Assembly: GCA_018650185.1 (NCBI GenBank)
Contig: JABIGL010000060.1
Location: 1-48,577 of the forward strand
Length of the DNA stretch: 48,577 nucleotides
DNA from: Chloroflexota bacterium
GTDB taxonomy: Bacteria > Chloroflexota > Dehalococcoidia > Lucifugimonadales > Lucifugimonadaceae
Direction of reading: 5' to 3'
Positions 40,993 to 48,577 of the stretch are shown here, in pieces. Made by a program: the position numbers and the translations under genes. Position 1 is the stretch's first letter. Each line of letters starts with the position of its first letter. The notes beneath the pieces were generated by a model. It was not told where the DNA came from. It did no database searches and worked only from the letters and a program-made list of their open reading frames with translations.

Positions 40993-41810
40993 AGCGCGCA
41001 CTCGTCTCGGTGCACATTCGGATGGGTTTGTACGGCAATTTAGCGTGGGCCGGGGGACTAGTCCTGTACGCGGCTGCGATTAGCTGGCTCTACCCGACCA
41101 TCTCTGCGGTCGAGGGGATGGGCGACTACCTCGATGCGATGCCGGAGCAGTTCCGAGAGCTGGCCGGCGTAAGTGATCTGACGCAGGCGCTGGACGAGCA
41201 GGGCTTTTTTACGTTTGAGGGTTTCCTGTCCACCGAATACATGAGCTGGTTCCCGGTCCTTCTAGGGATCTACGCCATCATCTCCGGAGTGGGATTGTTG
41301 GCCAAAGACGCTGAACGCGGAGCTCTGGACATCATCCTCGGGCAGCCGATACACCGGTACGCCTATTTGCTGACACGGGCAGCAACCCAGATCTCCGTTC
41401 TTGGAGTGCTAGTTCTCGTGTCGTATGTGACGCTGCTACTGGGAGCCGCCCTGATAAATGAGCCGATCAGTGAGTTGAACCTCCTCTATGCCCACATCGT
41501 GGCCCTCGGTCTCATCGTGTCGCTTTTCTCGTTCGCCGTATTGTGGTCAGCGGTGTTCTTGCGAACGTCGCGTGCGATGGCCGTGGCAGGTCTGGCGACG
41601 GTCCTGGCGTACGTGGTGAACATACTCTCTCCATCCCTGGGACCGTTTGACTGGTTGGAGAAGCTTTCGCCGTTCGCCTACTATGAGAGCCTATCGCTGT
41701 TAAACACGGGCGACATTGACCCTGTATCGATAGTCGTTTACGCCGGAATTGTCGTGGCCGCTTTAGGAGTGGCTACACGGGTGTTTGAGCGACGTGACCT
41801 CGTCAGCTAG
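40989..41810 (+). CDS. ABC-2 type permease
   Basis: The product has 273 residues and six hydrophobic helices. The segment LLAKDAERGALDIILGQPIHRYAYLLTRAATQ after helix 2 is the coupling-helix motif of ABC-2 permeases. A large external segment (about 40-85) lies between the first two helices. It starts inside the last codons of the ATPase gene, so the two form one exporter. The gene is followed after 40 bp by a histidine kinase gene on the same strand. Confidence 0.9.
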   Translation: MKRALVSVHIRMGLYGNLAWAGGLVLYAAAISWLYPTISAVEGMGDYLDAMPEQFRELAGVSDLTQALDEQGFFTFEGFLSTEYMSWFPVLLGIYAIISGVGLLAKDAERGALDIILGQPIHRYAYLLTRAATQISVLGVLVLVSYVTLLLGAALINEPISELNLLYAHIVALGLIVSLFSFAVLWSAVFLRTSRAMAVAGLATVLAYVVNILSPSLGPFDWLEKLSPFAYYESLSLLNTGDIDPVSIVVYAGIVVAALGVATRVFERRDLVS

Positions 41811-41849
41811 GCACGGGATGCAACCGGTACAAACAACTTATTGGCTTCC

Positions 41850-44003
41850 ATGAACGACGAAGATCCCACGCAGTCTGAGGGCGACATCAGCTCCGAAGCA
41901 CGATTCGCGGCCGTGTTGGAGACGATGGTGGACGCTGTTATCACTATAGACGAACGCGGAACGGTCCTCTCCGGTAACTCAGCAGTTAAGCGCATCTTTG
42001 GCTACGACCCGGACGACATGGTAGGTCGCAACGTTTCCATGCTGATGCCGGCGGCGTTCAGCGTTGAGCACACCAGCTACATCCAGAAGTATCTTGAGAC
42101 CGGTGAGGCCACGATCATAGGTATCGGTCGGGAGACCACGGGCCTTCGCTCGGACGGCACAGAGTTCCCGATAGACCTGGCGATCTCCGAGTCACATGTT
42201 GGGCCCCGTCGGCTTTTTACGGGCATCGTGCGTGACATCAGCGAACGAAAGCAGGCTGAGGCGAAGATCCAATCGTTGAATCTGGAGCTTGAGAACCGGG
42301 TTCAGGAGCGTACTCAGCAACTTGAATCCGCCAACGCATCTCTGTCACGTGAGGCGTCCGACCGCACGGCACTTGCCGAAATCACGCGGATCATCACTTC
42401 CTCTCCGCGTGTCGGCGATGTTTTTGGGAACTTCGCGGAACAGGTCGAAAACCTGGTGCCGTTTGATCGGATGTCCATCTGCGCATTCAACTCGGACGGA
42501 ACCCTCCTTACGGAGACTTTCGTAAGCACCGGCTCGGGTGAAGGAAGCGCCGTTGGACCCGACCTGGGTGTGACCTGCCCGGTCCCGGGAACTGCTGCTG
42601 GCCGAATGCTGAACGACAGGACGGGCGTGATTCTTCGCGGAGCGCAGGCGGAAGTGGTGTTGAAGAACTTCCCCTGTCACTTACCGCTGTTCGACGACTC
42701 CAGGGATGGAGATTCAGAAATCGCGTCGGCCCTGGGCGCTCCAATAATTGCCGCAGACCGTGTGATCGGCACACTTAACCTTGTCTCGTTGCACGCAGGC
42801 GCTTACGACGAGAGAAGCCTGGCGATTCTGGAGATGATTGGGGGACAGATCGGAGCGCCGATCGAAAACTCACGGCTGTACGAAGAAGAAGCTTCTCTAC
42901 GCGATGCTGCAGAGGTCGCCCGCGCCCGGCTCGAAAGTATCCTGCAGGTGTCGGCCGCCGCAGTATTGATCGTAAACGCAGCTGACGGGCGCGTGCTTCT
43001 GGCAACGCAGGAAGCTGAACGGATAATCGGCAACCACATCCGACCTGGAGAGCTTCCGTCTCAGTACCGAAAGGGCGTCAAATACTCGCGTCCAGATGGG
43101 ACCCCAATAAAGGAGAACGAACTTCCACTCCTCAGAGCCACCACCTCGGGCGAGGTGGTACGGGAACAAGAGGTCAATTTTGAACGACCCGATGGGTCGC
43201 GGATACCGGCCCTCATTAGCGCCGCTCCAGTCCTCGGGCCGGACGGTGGCGTCTCGGCAGGTATCGCTGTGTTCCAGGACATCACTGAACTGAAGCACCT
43301 GGATGAAGTGAAGGCAGATTTCCTGTCCATGATTACGCACGACCTACGCGGCCCCGTATCAGCCATCAAGGGGTTGGCAACCGCAGCGATGGTGCACGCA
43401 GGTGAGAGCGGAGACGATGGTGATTTACTGCGGGAAGATCTTGTCGCCGTAAATGACGAATCTGATAGGTTGGCCGAACTTGTCTCAAATCTTCTGGACA
43501 TGTCTCGCATCGAGGCCGGTGCGGTCCAACTTGAACCGGAAGAGACGCACATCGTGGACCTCACGGAGGATGCGGTGCGGCGGGCGACCCGTTCCAGGTT
43601 GGGTGAGGGCCGTCAGATCAGCGTCACGGTCCCGGTAGACCTGCCATTGATGTATGTAGATCCGGTGCAGATCGGGCGGGTTCTGGACAATCTGATATCC
43701 AACGCACTGAAGTATTCCGACGGTCCGATTAACGTGGAGGCAACTTACAACCCGGACAATGACACGTTGGATACGGCTGTTTCCGACTCCGGGCTGGGAG
43801 TCGCTGCCGAGGTACAGGAAGCGGTGTTTGAAAAGTTCTTCCGTGTAACCGATGCGGGCCGGAAATCGGGCATGGGCGCCGGTCTCGGCCTGGCCATCTG
43901 TAAAGCTATCGTAGAGTCACACGGAGGGGAGATTGGCGTGGTAAGCGCACCGAGACAGGGATCTCGTTTCTCCTTCACGCTGCCTTTACAGCCCAAAGAG
44001 TGA
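41850..44003 (+). CDS. Soluble PAS-GAF-PAS sensor histidine kinase
   Basis: The ATG at 41850 gives 717 residues; a TTG three codons upstream is possible, and neither has a good ribosome site. No membrane helix is present. Order of domains: PAS (about 15-130; ERGTVLSGNSAVKRIFGYDPDDMVG), coiled coil (about 135-170), GAF (about 175-340), PAS (about 360-470), HisKA with SMITHDLRGPVSAIKG as phospho-acceptor block, and HATPase (NLISNALKYSDGP; DSGLGVAAEVQEAVFEKF; GAGLGLAICKAI). It senses an internal cue, perhaps redox or oxygen, but no haem or flavin motif can be read. The response regulator follows 69 bp later. Confidence 0.92.
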   Translation: MNDEDPTQSEGDISSEARFAAVLETMVDAVITIDERGTVLSGNSAVKRIFGYDPDDMVGRNVSMLMPAAFSVEHTSYIQKYLETGEATIIGIGRETTGLRSDGTEFPIDLAISESHVGPRRLFTGIVRDISERKQAEAKIQSLNLELENRVQERTQQLESANASLSREASDRTALAEITRIITSSPRVGDVFGNFAEQVENLVPFDRMSICAFNSDGTLLTETFVSTGSGEGSAVGPDLGVTCPVPGTAAGRMLNDRTGVILRGAQAEVVLKNFPCHLPLFDDSRDGDSEIASALGAPIIAADRVIGTLNLVSLHAGAYDERSLAILEMIGGQIGAPIENSRLYEEEASLRDAAEVARARLESILQVSAAAVLIVNAADGRVLLATQEAERIIGNHIRPGELPSQYRKGVKYSRPDGTPIKENELPLLRATTSGEVVREQEVNFERPDGSRIPALISAAPVLGPDGGVSAGIAVFQDITELKHLDEVKADFLSMITHDLRGPVSAIKGLATAAMVHAGESGDDGDLLREDLVAVNDESDRLAELVSNLLDMSRIEAGAVQLEPEETHIVDLTEDAVRRATRSRLGEGRQISVTVPVDLPLMYVDPVQIGRVLDNLISNALKYSDGPINVEATYNPDNDTLDTAVSDSGLGVAAEVQEAVFEKFFRVTDAGRKSGMGAGLGLAICKAIVESHGGEIGVVSAPRQGSRFSFTLPLQPKE

Positions 44004-44072
44004 GTAGGGAAAGTTAAACTAGGTGGGCCGACCGTCAGATGAAGGTCAGGCAAGCAAGAGTTCGTGTAATTA

Positions 44073-44804
44073 ATGAACATAGATACCACGCAACGACGTA
44101 AGTCAAAACCAGTCGTGCTGGTTGTGGACGACGATCCCAAGCTCCGCCGCCTTGTCGAGCGTCAACTCAGCGCAGAGGGCTTTGACGTCCTGCTCGCGTC
44201 GAATGGCGAAGAAGCGCTGTACCAGGCGTCTCTAAGTCGACCAAGTCTTATTGTTTTGGACATCGCCATGCCGGTCATGGACGGCTTCGAAGCGCTTGAG
44301 CGACTCCGGGAGTTCTTCACCGACCCGGTGATTATTCTTTCCGCCACCGACCAGGAACGTGAGAAGGTTCGTGCGCTGGATCTTGGTGCCGACGATTACC
44401 TAACCAAGCCCTTCGGCGGAGCCGAGTTGTCGGCACGGATTCGTGCGGCGTTGCGGCGTGCGGATAGGCTGTCCGGAAATGGATCGAGCCAGGAACCGGT
44501 GGTAACAACCGGTTTTGTCGAGGTGGACCTGAGCGCGCGTATCGTCAAGAAACGCGGCGACGAGGTTCGGCTCACTCGCACGGAATATGACCTGCTTCGT
44601 ACACTTGCCACCAACGCAGGTAAGGTGCTTACACATCGTGAGCTTTTGCAAGCGGTGTGGGGGCCGGAATACGGTGATGAGACGGAATATCTGCGGACCT
44701 TCGTTAAGCAGCTTCGCCGGAAACTTGAAGAGGATCCATCCCGGCCGCGGTACATCATCACGGAGCCGGGTATCGGTTACAGGCTTGTTCAGGTGACAGA
44801 CTAG
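44073..44804 (+). CDS. OmpR/PhoB-type response regulator
   Basis: The product has 243 residues. The receiver has VVDDDPK, phospho-acceptor Asp63 (LIVLDIAMPVMDGFE), Thr/Ser in ILSATD and Lys in LTKPFGGAEL. The winged-helix output has LTRTEYDLLRTL, YLRTFVKQLRRKLEED and EPGIGYRL. It lies directly after the PAS-GAF-PAS kinase on the same strand and is its probable partner. Its stop codon shares the CTAG at 44801-44804 with the convergent sugar kinase stop. Confidence 0.94.
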   Translation: MNIDTTQRRKSKPVVLVVDDDPKLRRLVERQLSAEGFDVLLASNGEEALYQASLSRPSLIVLDIAMPVMDGFEALERLREFFTDPVIILSATDQEREKVRALDLGADDYLTKPFGGAELSARIRAALRRADRLSGNGSSQEPVVTTGFVEVDLSARIVKKRGDEVRLTRTEYDLLRTLATNAGKVLTHRELLQAVWGPEYGDETEYLRTFVKQLRRKLEEDPSRPRYIITEPGIGYRLVQVTD

Positions 44805-45817
44805 CGCCTGACGTCTGCTCCGCCGGATGCGGCGGCAATGACTTCGGCTTCTGAAGCCAGGTTGAAGTCGCCGTGTACTGTGTGAGCAATCGCCCCTGAC
44901 GCAGCTGCGAACTCTGCCGTCTTCTGCGCATCCCAGCGATTCATGGTGCCCCAGATCGCGCCCGCAGCAAATCCGTCTCCACCTCCGACGCGGTCTACGA
45001 TGTCGATCTCGTGGCGGCGACTCAGCGCTATTTCAGAGCCATCGAAGTAGATGCCCTGCCACGAGTTGTGGTCACTTGAGTGCACGTCTCGGATGGTCAG
45101 CCCAACCTTGTCGAACCCGTATTTCGAAACGGCGGCGTCAACGAACGGCCTGTATGCGTCAGCGCTTCGATCCTCAGGCTCGATGTTGCCGTCCATCCCG
45201 AGCATCACGCCAAGAATCGGGTCACGGGCGCTCCCGATGGCGACATCCACGTACTGCATCAGCGGATCGAGTCTTTTAGCTGCCTCTTCCGGGCTCCACA
45301 GTGCGCTGCGGTAGTTGAAATCTGTGCTGATGGTCATTCCGGCGGCCCTGGCCACCTCACACCCGGCGGCAACGGTCGCCGTGGCTTTTTCGGAGATTGC
45401 GCAGGTGATCCCGGAGAAGTGAAACCAGTTATGACCCGCAAGCGCTGACGACCAGTCCACCATGCCAGGTTCGATCTCTGACATCGCTGAGTACGCACGG
45501 TCGTAAACGACGGCAGACGGTCGCATGGATGCGCCGATCTCCAGGAAATACAGCCCAAGCCGATCCCCACTTCGCACCACTCCAGACGTGTCGACACCGT
45601 ACTGCCTGATGTAGTTCACGCAGGCCTGTCCGATGTCGTTGTCAGGGATTCGTGAGATCAGGGCTGGTTTAACGCCGAACTGTTCAAGCGCCACGGCGAC
45701 GTTGCACTCAGTACCGCCGTAGATGACGTCAAACTGGCGGGCCTGGGTGAGACGCTCGCTACGTGGTGTCGTCAGCCGAATCAGGACCTCGCCGATCGTC
45801 ACAAAACTATGGGACAT
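44801..45817 (-). CDS. kdgK: 2-keto-3-deoxygluconate kinase (PfkB family)
   Basis: The product has 338 residues. PfkB signatures are the N-terminal GGTECNVAVALEQFG and the C-terminal DRVGGGDGFAAGAIWG, with the catalytic Asp in GGGDGF. The opening GEVLIRLTTPRSERLTQA and the YDRAYSAMSEIEP segment fit the KDG kinase branch. It phosphorylates 2-keto-3-deoxygluconate to KDPG, the substrate of the aldolase encoded two genes upstream on the same strand. The pair supports sugar-acid breakdown or a semi-phosphorylative Entner-Doudoroff route. Confidence 0.87.
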   Translation of the reverse strand: MSHSFVTIGEVLIRLTTPRSERLTQARQFDVIYGGTECNVAVALEQFGVKPALISRIPDNDIGQACVNYIRQYGVDTSGVVRSGDRLGLYFLEIGASMRPSAVVYDRAYSAMSEIEPGMVDWSSALAGHNWFHFSGITCAISEKATATVAAGCEVARAAGMTISTDFNYRSALWSPEEAAKRLDPLMQYVDVAIGSARDPILGVMLGMDGNIEPEDRSADAYRPFVDAAVSKYGFDKVGLTIRDVHSSDHNSWQGIYFDGSEIALSRRHEIDIVDRVGGGDGFAAGAIWGTMNRWDAQKTAEFAAASGAIAHTVHGDFNLASEAEVIAAASGGADVRR

Positions 45818-45878
45818 ATTGGGGCCAGTTCTCCGTTAATTGAAAATGTGAGTTGCCGCCCGATTATCGGGAGCCGTT

Positions 45879-46301
45879 CTAGAGTGATGTGCCGTACACC
45901 TTGTCCGGCACGACTACGACCGTCACCCGGTTCTCCTTGCGCATCGCCTCGTCGTACTCATCCCAGTCCGGGTGTTCTTTACCTGATGCTGCGCTATATA
46001 CATCCCGCATCGCGTCCCGAAGCTCGTCGGCGCTGGCAGTCTTTGCAGAGATGATCTGCGCCTTCCCCTCCAGCACGAGGTATCCCCACCAGTTGTCCTT
46101 CGACACAAGCAGAGAGCAGCGGGGATCACGCTCAAGATTTCGCAGCTTTGCCCGGTCCTGCGTTGTGGAAAAAGCAATGCCGTCTTTGTATGGCCCGGTC
46201 GTGACGATGCTCATCTGCGTCGCCCCGTCACGACGGTATGTGCTCAGTACGGCCTTGTGGTTCTCCGCTGCGAACTCACGAACTTTCGGATCGAGTGACA
46301 T
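45879..46301 (-). CDS. PPOX-class split-barrel flavin/F420-dependent oxidoreductase
   Basis: The product has 140 residues. The split-barrel fold is shown by AVLSTYRRDGATQMSIV, KLRNLERDPRCSLLV and YLVLEGKAQII. These match the PPOX F420-dependent family (Rv1155-like), which reduces small molecules or acts on F420/biliverdin-type substrates. The cofactor (F420 or FMN) is not decidable from sequence. It lies between kdgK and eda on the same strand with short gaps, and its relation to sugar-acid use is unknown. GGGAG 7 nt before the ATG fixes the start. Confidence 0.87.
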   Translation of the reverse strand: MSLDPKVREFAAENHKAVLSTYRRDGATQMSIVTTGPYKDGIAFSTTQDRAKLRNLERDPRCSLLVSKDNWWGYLVLEGKAQIISAKTASADELRDAMRDVYSAASGKEHPDWDEYDEAMRKENRVTVVVVPDKVYGTSL

Positions 46302-46340
46302 TTGCTTACTCCCGAGTGGTTCCTACTGGGCTTTATATCG

Positions 46341-47015
46341 TCATCTTCCGCGTATGTCTTTAATCGATGCGAGGACGTCCTGACACCGCTGGGTGAGCGT
46401 GTCCCATGCGCCATCGGCAACGATGTCTGAGGAGACCAGTGCCGAGCCCATGCCTACGGCCGGAACACCGGAGTCGAACCAGGCTTTGAGCGAGTCACGT
46501 GATCCGTCGACGCCGCCTGTCGGCATTATCGAGGTCCACGGCATGGGCGCCCGTGTCGCTTTCACAAAGGCAGGTCCGCCGACCGAGTCGCCCGGAAACA
46601 ACTTCACGATCTCACAGCCCAGTTCCTCCGCGTGCGCTATCTCGGTGACGCTGCCGCACCCCGGCATGTAGGCGATCTTCCGTCGATTACATACGCGCGC
46701 CGTAGCGTCATCAGTTGCCGGGCTGACGATGAAGTTTGCGCCGTTGGCGATGTAGAGCGCAGCTGTCGGGGCGTCCTGTATGGAACCAGCACCTAGGATG
46801 AGATCCGGTGCGTCGGATGCGGCCCACCTGTCCAGTTCCGAAAACACTTCCCACGCGTGATCGCCGCGGTTCGTGAACTCGATAGCCCTGATGCCACCAT
46901 CACGACACGCCAGTGCGATTGACCTCGCCGTTTCGAACTGCGCGTTATAGAAGATTGGCACCACACCGGCATCGTGGACGGCGTTCAGGACATCAAGCCT
47001 CGTGTGTCGTGCCAA
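46341..47015 (-). CDS. eda: KDPG/KHG aldolase
   Basis: The start is placed at the TTG at 47015, which has GGAG 6 nt upstream; the longer frame to 47027 lacks a ribosome site. The 224 residues form a TIM barrel with Glu in IEFTNRG and the Schiff-base Lys in EIVKLFPGD. GCGSVTEIAHAEELG and MPTGGVDG complete the class I pattern. The enzyme splits KDPG into pyruvate and glyceraldehyde-3-phosphate, or acts on 4-hydroxy-2-oxoglutarate. It belongs with kdgK downstream. The 325 bp upstream (47028-47352) show no gene. Confidence 0.92.
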   Translation of the reverse strand: MARHTRLDVLNAVHDAGVVPIFYNAQFETARSIALACRDGGIRAIEFTNRGDHAWEVFSELDRWAASDAPDLILGAGSIQDAPTAALYIANGANFIVSPATDDATARVCNRRKIAYMPGCGSVTEIAHAEELGCEIVKLFPGDSVGGPAFVKATRAPMPWTSIMPTGGVDGSRDSLKAWFDSGVPAVGMGSALVSSDIVADGAWDTLTQRCQDVLASIKDIRGR

Positions 47016-47352
47016 AGGTCGCTCCAAACGGGTGACGGTCGGTTTTTTGGATACAGGCCCGGTAGTGTAACGCCGTCACTTCCGCAGGTCTCAAGGTGGA
47101 TCTACTGGGAGCGTAGGAGCGACGCGGGGGTGTCCACGCGTAACTTCACACAGCGGGTATTGAACGGGGTCGCAATCGGCCAAATCGGGCGTCCCCGCAC
47201 CACTTTGACCGGTGGACCGGCATCACCGCCGACGGGCAAGTGGCTAATGTTTAATGTATCGGTTCGCTGACGGCAGACGGGGCAAGATTCCGCAGCCGTT
47301 CACAGACGAATCCTCCTTTCCAAGAATCCAGAAGTAAACAAGGGATCGCCAC

Positions 47353-47472
47353 TTGCAACAGCAGCAACATGAATCAGACCGCACACTCAAACGGGTCGTG
47401 TTCCCGGTACTGGTGATTTCGGTCGTAATGTTGTGGGCGGTGATGGCAACCGCAGTCCTCGGCGGCATCTAA
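47353..47472 (+). CDS. 39-residue single-helix membrane peptide
   Basis: A TTG-started frame too short for most gene finders encodes a hydrophilic start (QQQQHESDRTLKR) and one strong helix (VVFPVLVISVVMLWAVMATAVLGGI). An AAGGG lies about 9 nt upstream. The plan resembles small subunits or regulators of membrane complexes, but no partner is next to it. The positive-inside rule holds with LKR before the helix. Function is unknown. Confidence 0.5.
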   Translation: MQQQQHESDRTLKRVVFPVLVISVVMLWAVMATAVLGGI

Positions 47473-47601
47473 GGCCCTGCTGGGCGGCTATTCCCTGCCG
47501 GGATAGGTGATCCAAGCATGTCGGTCCGTCTAGCGCCGTATGACGGCCGTTGACGATCAGCCCGTATGCAGGCTTCACTGGTCGTTGCGATCGTCGACGC
47601 T

Positions 47602-48237
47602 CTACGCGTTCTCGATCTCTTGCTTGAGTTCGGCGGCCGCTTGCTCCGGGTCATCGGCGCTCAGTATTGCGCTGCTTATGGCAACGCCTTTAGCACCCGC
47701 GGCCATCACTTCTCGGGCGCGTTCCAGGTTGATACCACCGGTTCCGATGATCGGTAGATTTACCGTTTCACCAACCTGACGCACGAGGTCGAGTCCGTCT
47801 CCGCGCTGTCCGGGATGTGAGTTCGTCTCGAAGAGTGTTCCAAGTAACAGGAAATCCGCCTGATCCGCTTGGGCCTTCACCGCTCCTTCTACGGAGTGCA
47901 CCGAACGCCCGATCTGCCATTCATCTCCGCCCATACGCCTTGCGGCGTTGACCGCCGGACCCCGCTCACCAAGCTGCACGCCACCGGCGTCAACTGCCAG
48001 CGCAACATCAACCCGGTTGTTGATTATCACGACGGCGTCATCACCGACGGATTCCATAACCTCAGCGGCCAGGTTAAAGAACGCTGTGCGTTCGAGTTCA
48101 GGAGCGCGCACCTGAACCATGTTCACGCCACCTCTCACCGCCGAACGCACGGTTGCGAGTAGCGAACCCGAGTCTTCGCCCGGGTCGAGCGCCGTTATCA
48201 GACACAGAACCCGTTCAGGCAGTGATATAAGAGGCAT
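47602..48237 (-). CDS. thiE: Thiamine-phosphate synthase/TenI family protein
   Basis: From the ATG at 48237 the product has 211 residues; a GTG at 48252 is the alternative. The TIM-barrel pattern is VLCLITAL, GGVNMVQVRAPE, VVIINNRVDVALAVDAGGVQLGERGPAV, GTLFETNSHPG and LPIIGTGGIN. These align with ThiE, but several key positions differ: QVRAPE replaces QLRxK, INNR replaces VNDR and QLGE replaces HLGQ. It may be a divergent ThiE or a TenI-type paralogue. ThiE joins the thiazole and pyrimidine units of thiamine. No other thiamine gene is in the window. Confidence 0.8.
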   Translation of the reverse strand: MPLISLPERVLCLITALDPGEDSGSLLATVRSAVRGGVNMVQVRAPELERTAFFNLAAEVMESVGDDAVVIINNRVDVALAVDAGGVQLGERGPAVNAARRMGGDEWQIGRSVHSVEGAVKAQADQADFLLLGTLFETNSHPGQRGDGLDLVRQVGETVNLPIIGTGGINLERAREVMAAGAKGVAISSAILSADDPEQAAAELKQEIENA

Positions 48238-48307
48238 CGATACTTGGTCCACCGTTTGTGACGATAGTTAGCTGGTTGCTCATACGAAGACCCCGCGACC
48301 CGTCCAT

Positions 48308-48392
48308 CTGGCAATTATCCAGGGCACATCATCGCCCGGGTCAGGTTCAGGGCCGGTGGCGATTCCGGCCACCCCTTCAATCTAGCCCCCAA
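48308..48392 (-). promoter_or_regulatory. Degenerate THI-box/TPP riboswitch-like element before thiE
   Basis: On minus, CTGAACCTGACCCGGGC, a GATGAT loop and GTGCCC match the 3' half of TPP riboswitches (P4/P5, consensus GAACCTGATCCGG then TAAT). A GGTGGC/GCCACC hairpin precedes it. The essential CTGAGA of the pyrimidine-sensor arm is missing; only CTTGAGA further upstream (about 48398) resembles it. Either a divergent riboswitch or a decayed one. The element ends about 70 nt before the gene. Confidence 0.5.
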
Positions 48393-48544
48393 GTTCTCAA
48401 GCGCAGACGCGATTTCCGCACCTCTGGGTACGTCGGCAAGCGTAAATTCGTGGAGCCAGAGCGTCAATTGTGACGGGTCCTGATTTAAGCGATCCGGTGC
48501 TATTCTGGCGGCCCGACCCGATACCAGACGCACTGGAGTTCCCC

Positions 48545-48577
48545 ATGAGCCGAGTTGCCTTCTACTCCGAACCGAAC
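48545..48577 (+). CDS. Start of a gene cut off by the window end
   Basis: An ATG with GGAG about 6 nt upstream opens a frame (MSRVAFYSEPN) that runs off the window. Eleven codons are too few for identification. Confidence 0.5.
   Translation, partial: MSRVAFYSEPN

Noticed and set aside
48315-48533. 72-codon minus-strand frame with a GTG start upstream of thiE
   Set aside because: It overlaps the THI-box-like element and ends within it. Parts look protein-like (LWLHEFTLADVPRG), so I keep some doubt, but the RNA explanation and lack of a ribosome site weigh against it.

Overview
The window looks like a chromosomal contig from a mesophilic, aerobic or facultatively denitrifying bacterium of the phylum Chloroflexota, perhaps near the SAR202/Dehalococcoidia or Anaerolineae lineages. 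The placement is inferred from gene content: a clade II (Sec/lipoprotein) nitrous oxide reductase cluster, an F420/PPOX-type flavoprotein, D-aminoacylase-type amidohydrolases, sugar-acid catabolic genes, lipoproteins on Pro/Thr/Ala-rich tethers, moderately high G+C and frequent TTG starts. There is no rRNA or marker phylogeny here to prove it. No phage, integrase, transposase, toxin-antitoxin or CRISPR locus is visible; it reads as ordinary chromosome with several unusual loci.

Layout. 1-456: 3' part of a thioredoxin-fold protein, ended by a shared bidirectional terminator. 522-7669 (minus): a compact nos operon in the order nosZ, four-helix membrane protein, a fused nosD-nosF gene, nosY, nosL, cytochrome c lipoprotein. 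NosZ reduces N2O; NosDFY and NosL supply copper or sulfur for its CuZ centre; the tethered cytochrome is a likely electron donor. The 570-bp region upstream of nosZ holds a perfect CRP/FNR-family type palindrome and rearrangeable 5'-leader hairpins; a secreted Ig-like protein diverges from it. 9803-14950 (minus): a surface-polysaccharide group (AlgJ/DltX-type SGNH-like protein, MBOAT O-acyltransferase, O-antigen ligase/polymerase with TPRs). 15646-15896: divergent tRNA-Ala and tRNA-Thr genes.

16248-19377: a CHASE-PAS histidine kinase facing an OmpR-type regulator. 19557-20237: an unrecognised two-repeat protein. 20319-23129: a small membrane protein and leuS behind a structured, terminator-bearing leader. 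23898-28432: a CDGSH protein, an APC permease, a 2-hydroxyacid dehydrogenase, an extended SDR and a solitary cobJ. 28433-30870: intergenic stretches with two families of dispersed repeats flanking a D-aminoacylase-like amidohydrolase, then an orphan P-II gene. 31307-34309: two GNATs and an ABC-2 exporter. 34310-35394: a gene-less stretch with a candidate minus-strand small RNA, then a MerR-type regulator with an operator next to its start codon.

35401-39971: a pterin carbinolamine dehydratase, a TPR protein, a tethered cupredoxin, a formyltransferase/10-formyl-THF hydrolase-like enzyme, a small membrane protein and a tandem universal stress protein. 40072-44804: a second ABC-2 exporter behind a 26-bp palindrome, then a PAS-GAF-PAS histidine kinase and an OmpR-type regulator. 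44801-47015: KDG kinase, a PPOX flavoprotein and KDPG aldolase, which with the SDR upstream suggests uronate/aldonate breakdown through 2-keto-3-deoxygluconate. 47353-48577: a 39-residue membrane peptide, a thiE/tenI-family gene preceded by a degenerate THI-box-like element, and the start of a gene cut by the window end.

The most distinctive items are the nosD-nosF fusion, the rearrangeable nosZ leader with its palindrome, the DLDLxWRM repeat protein, the leuS leader and the 26-bp operator-like palindrome.
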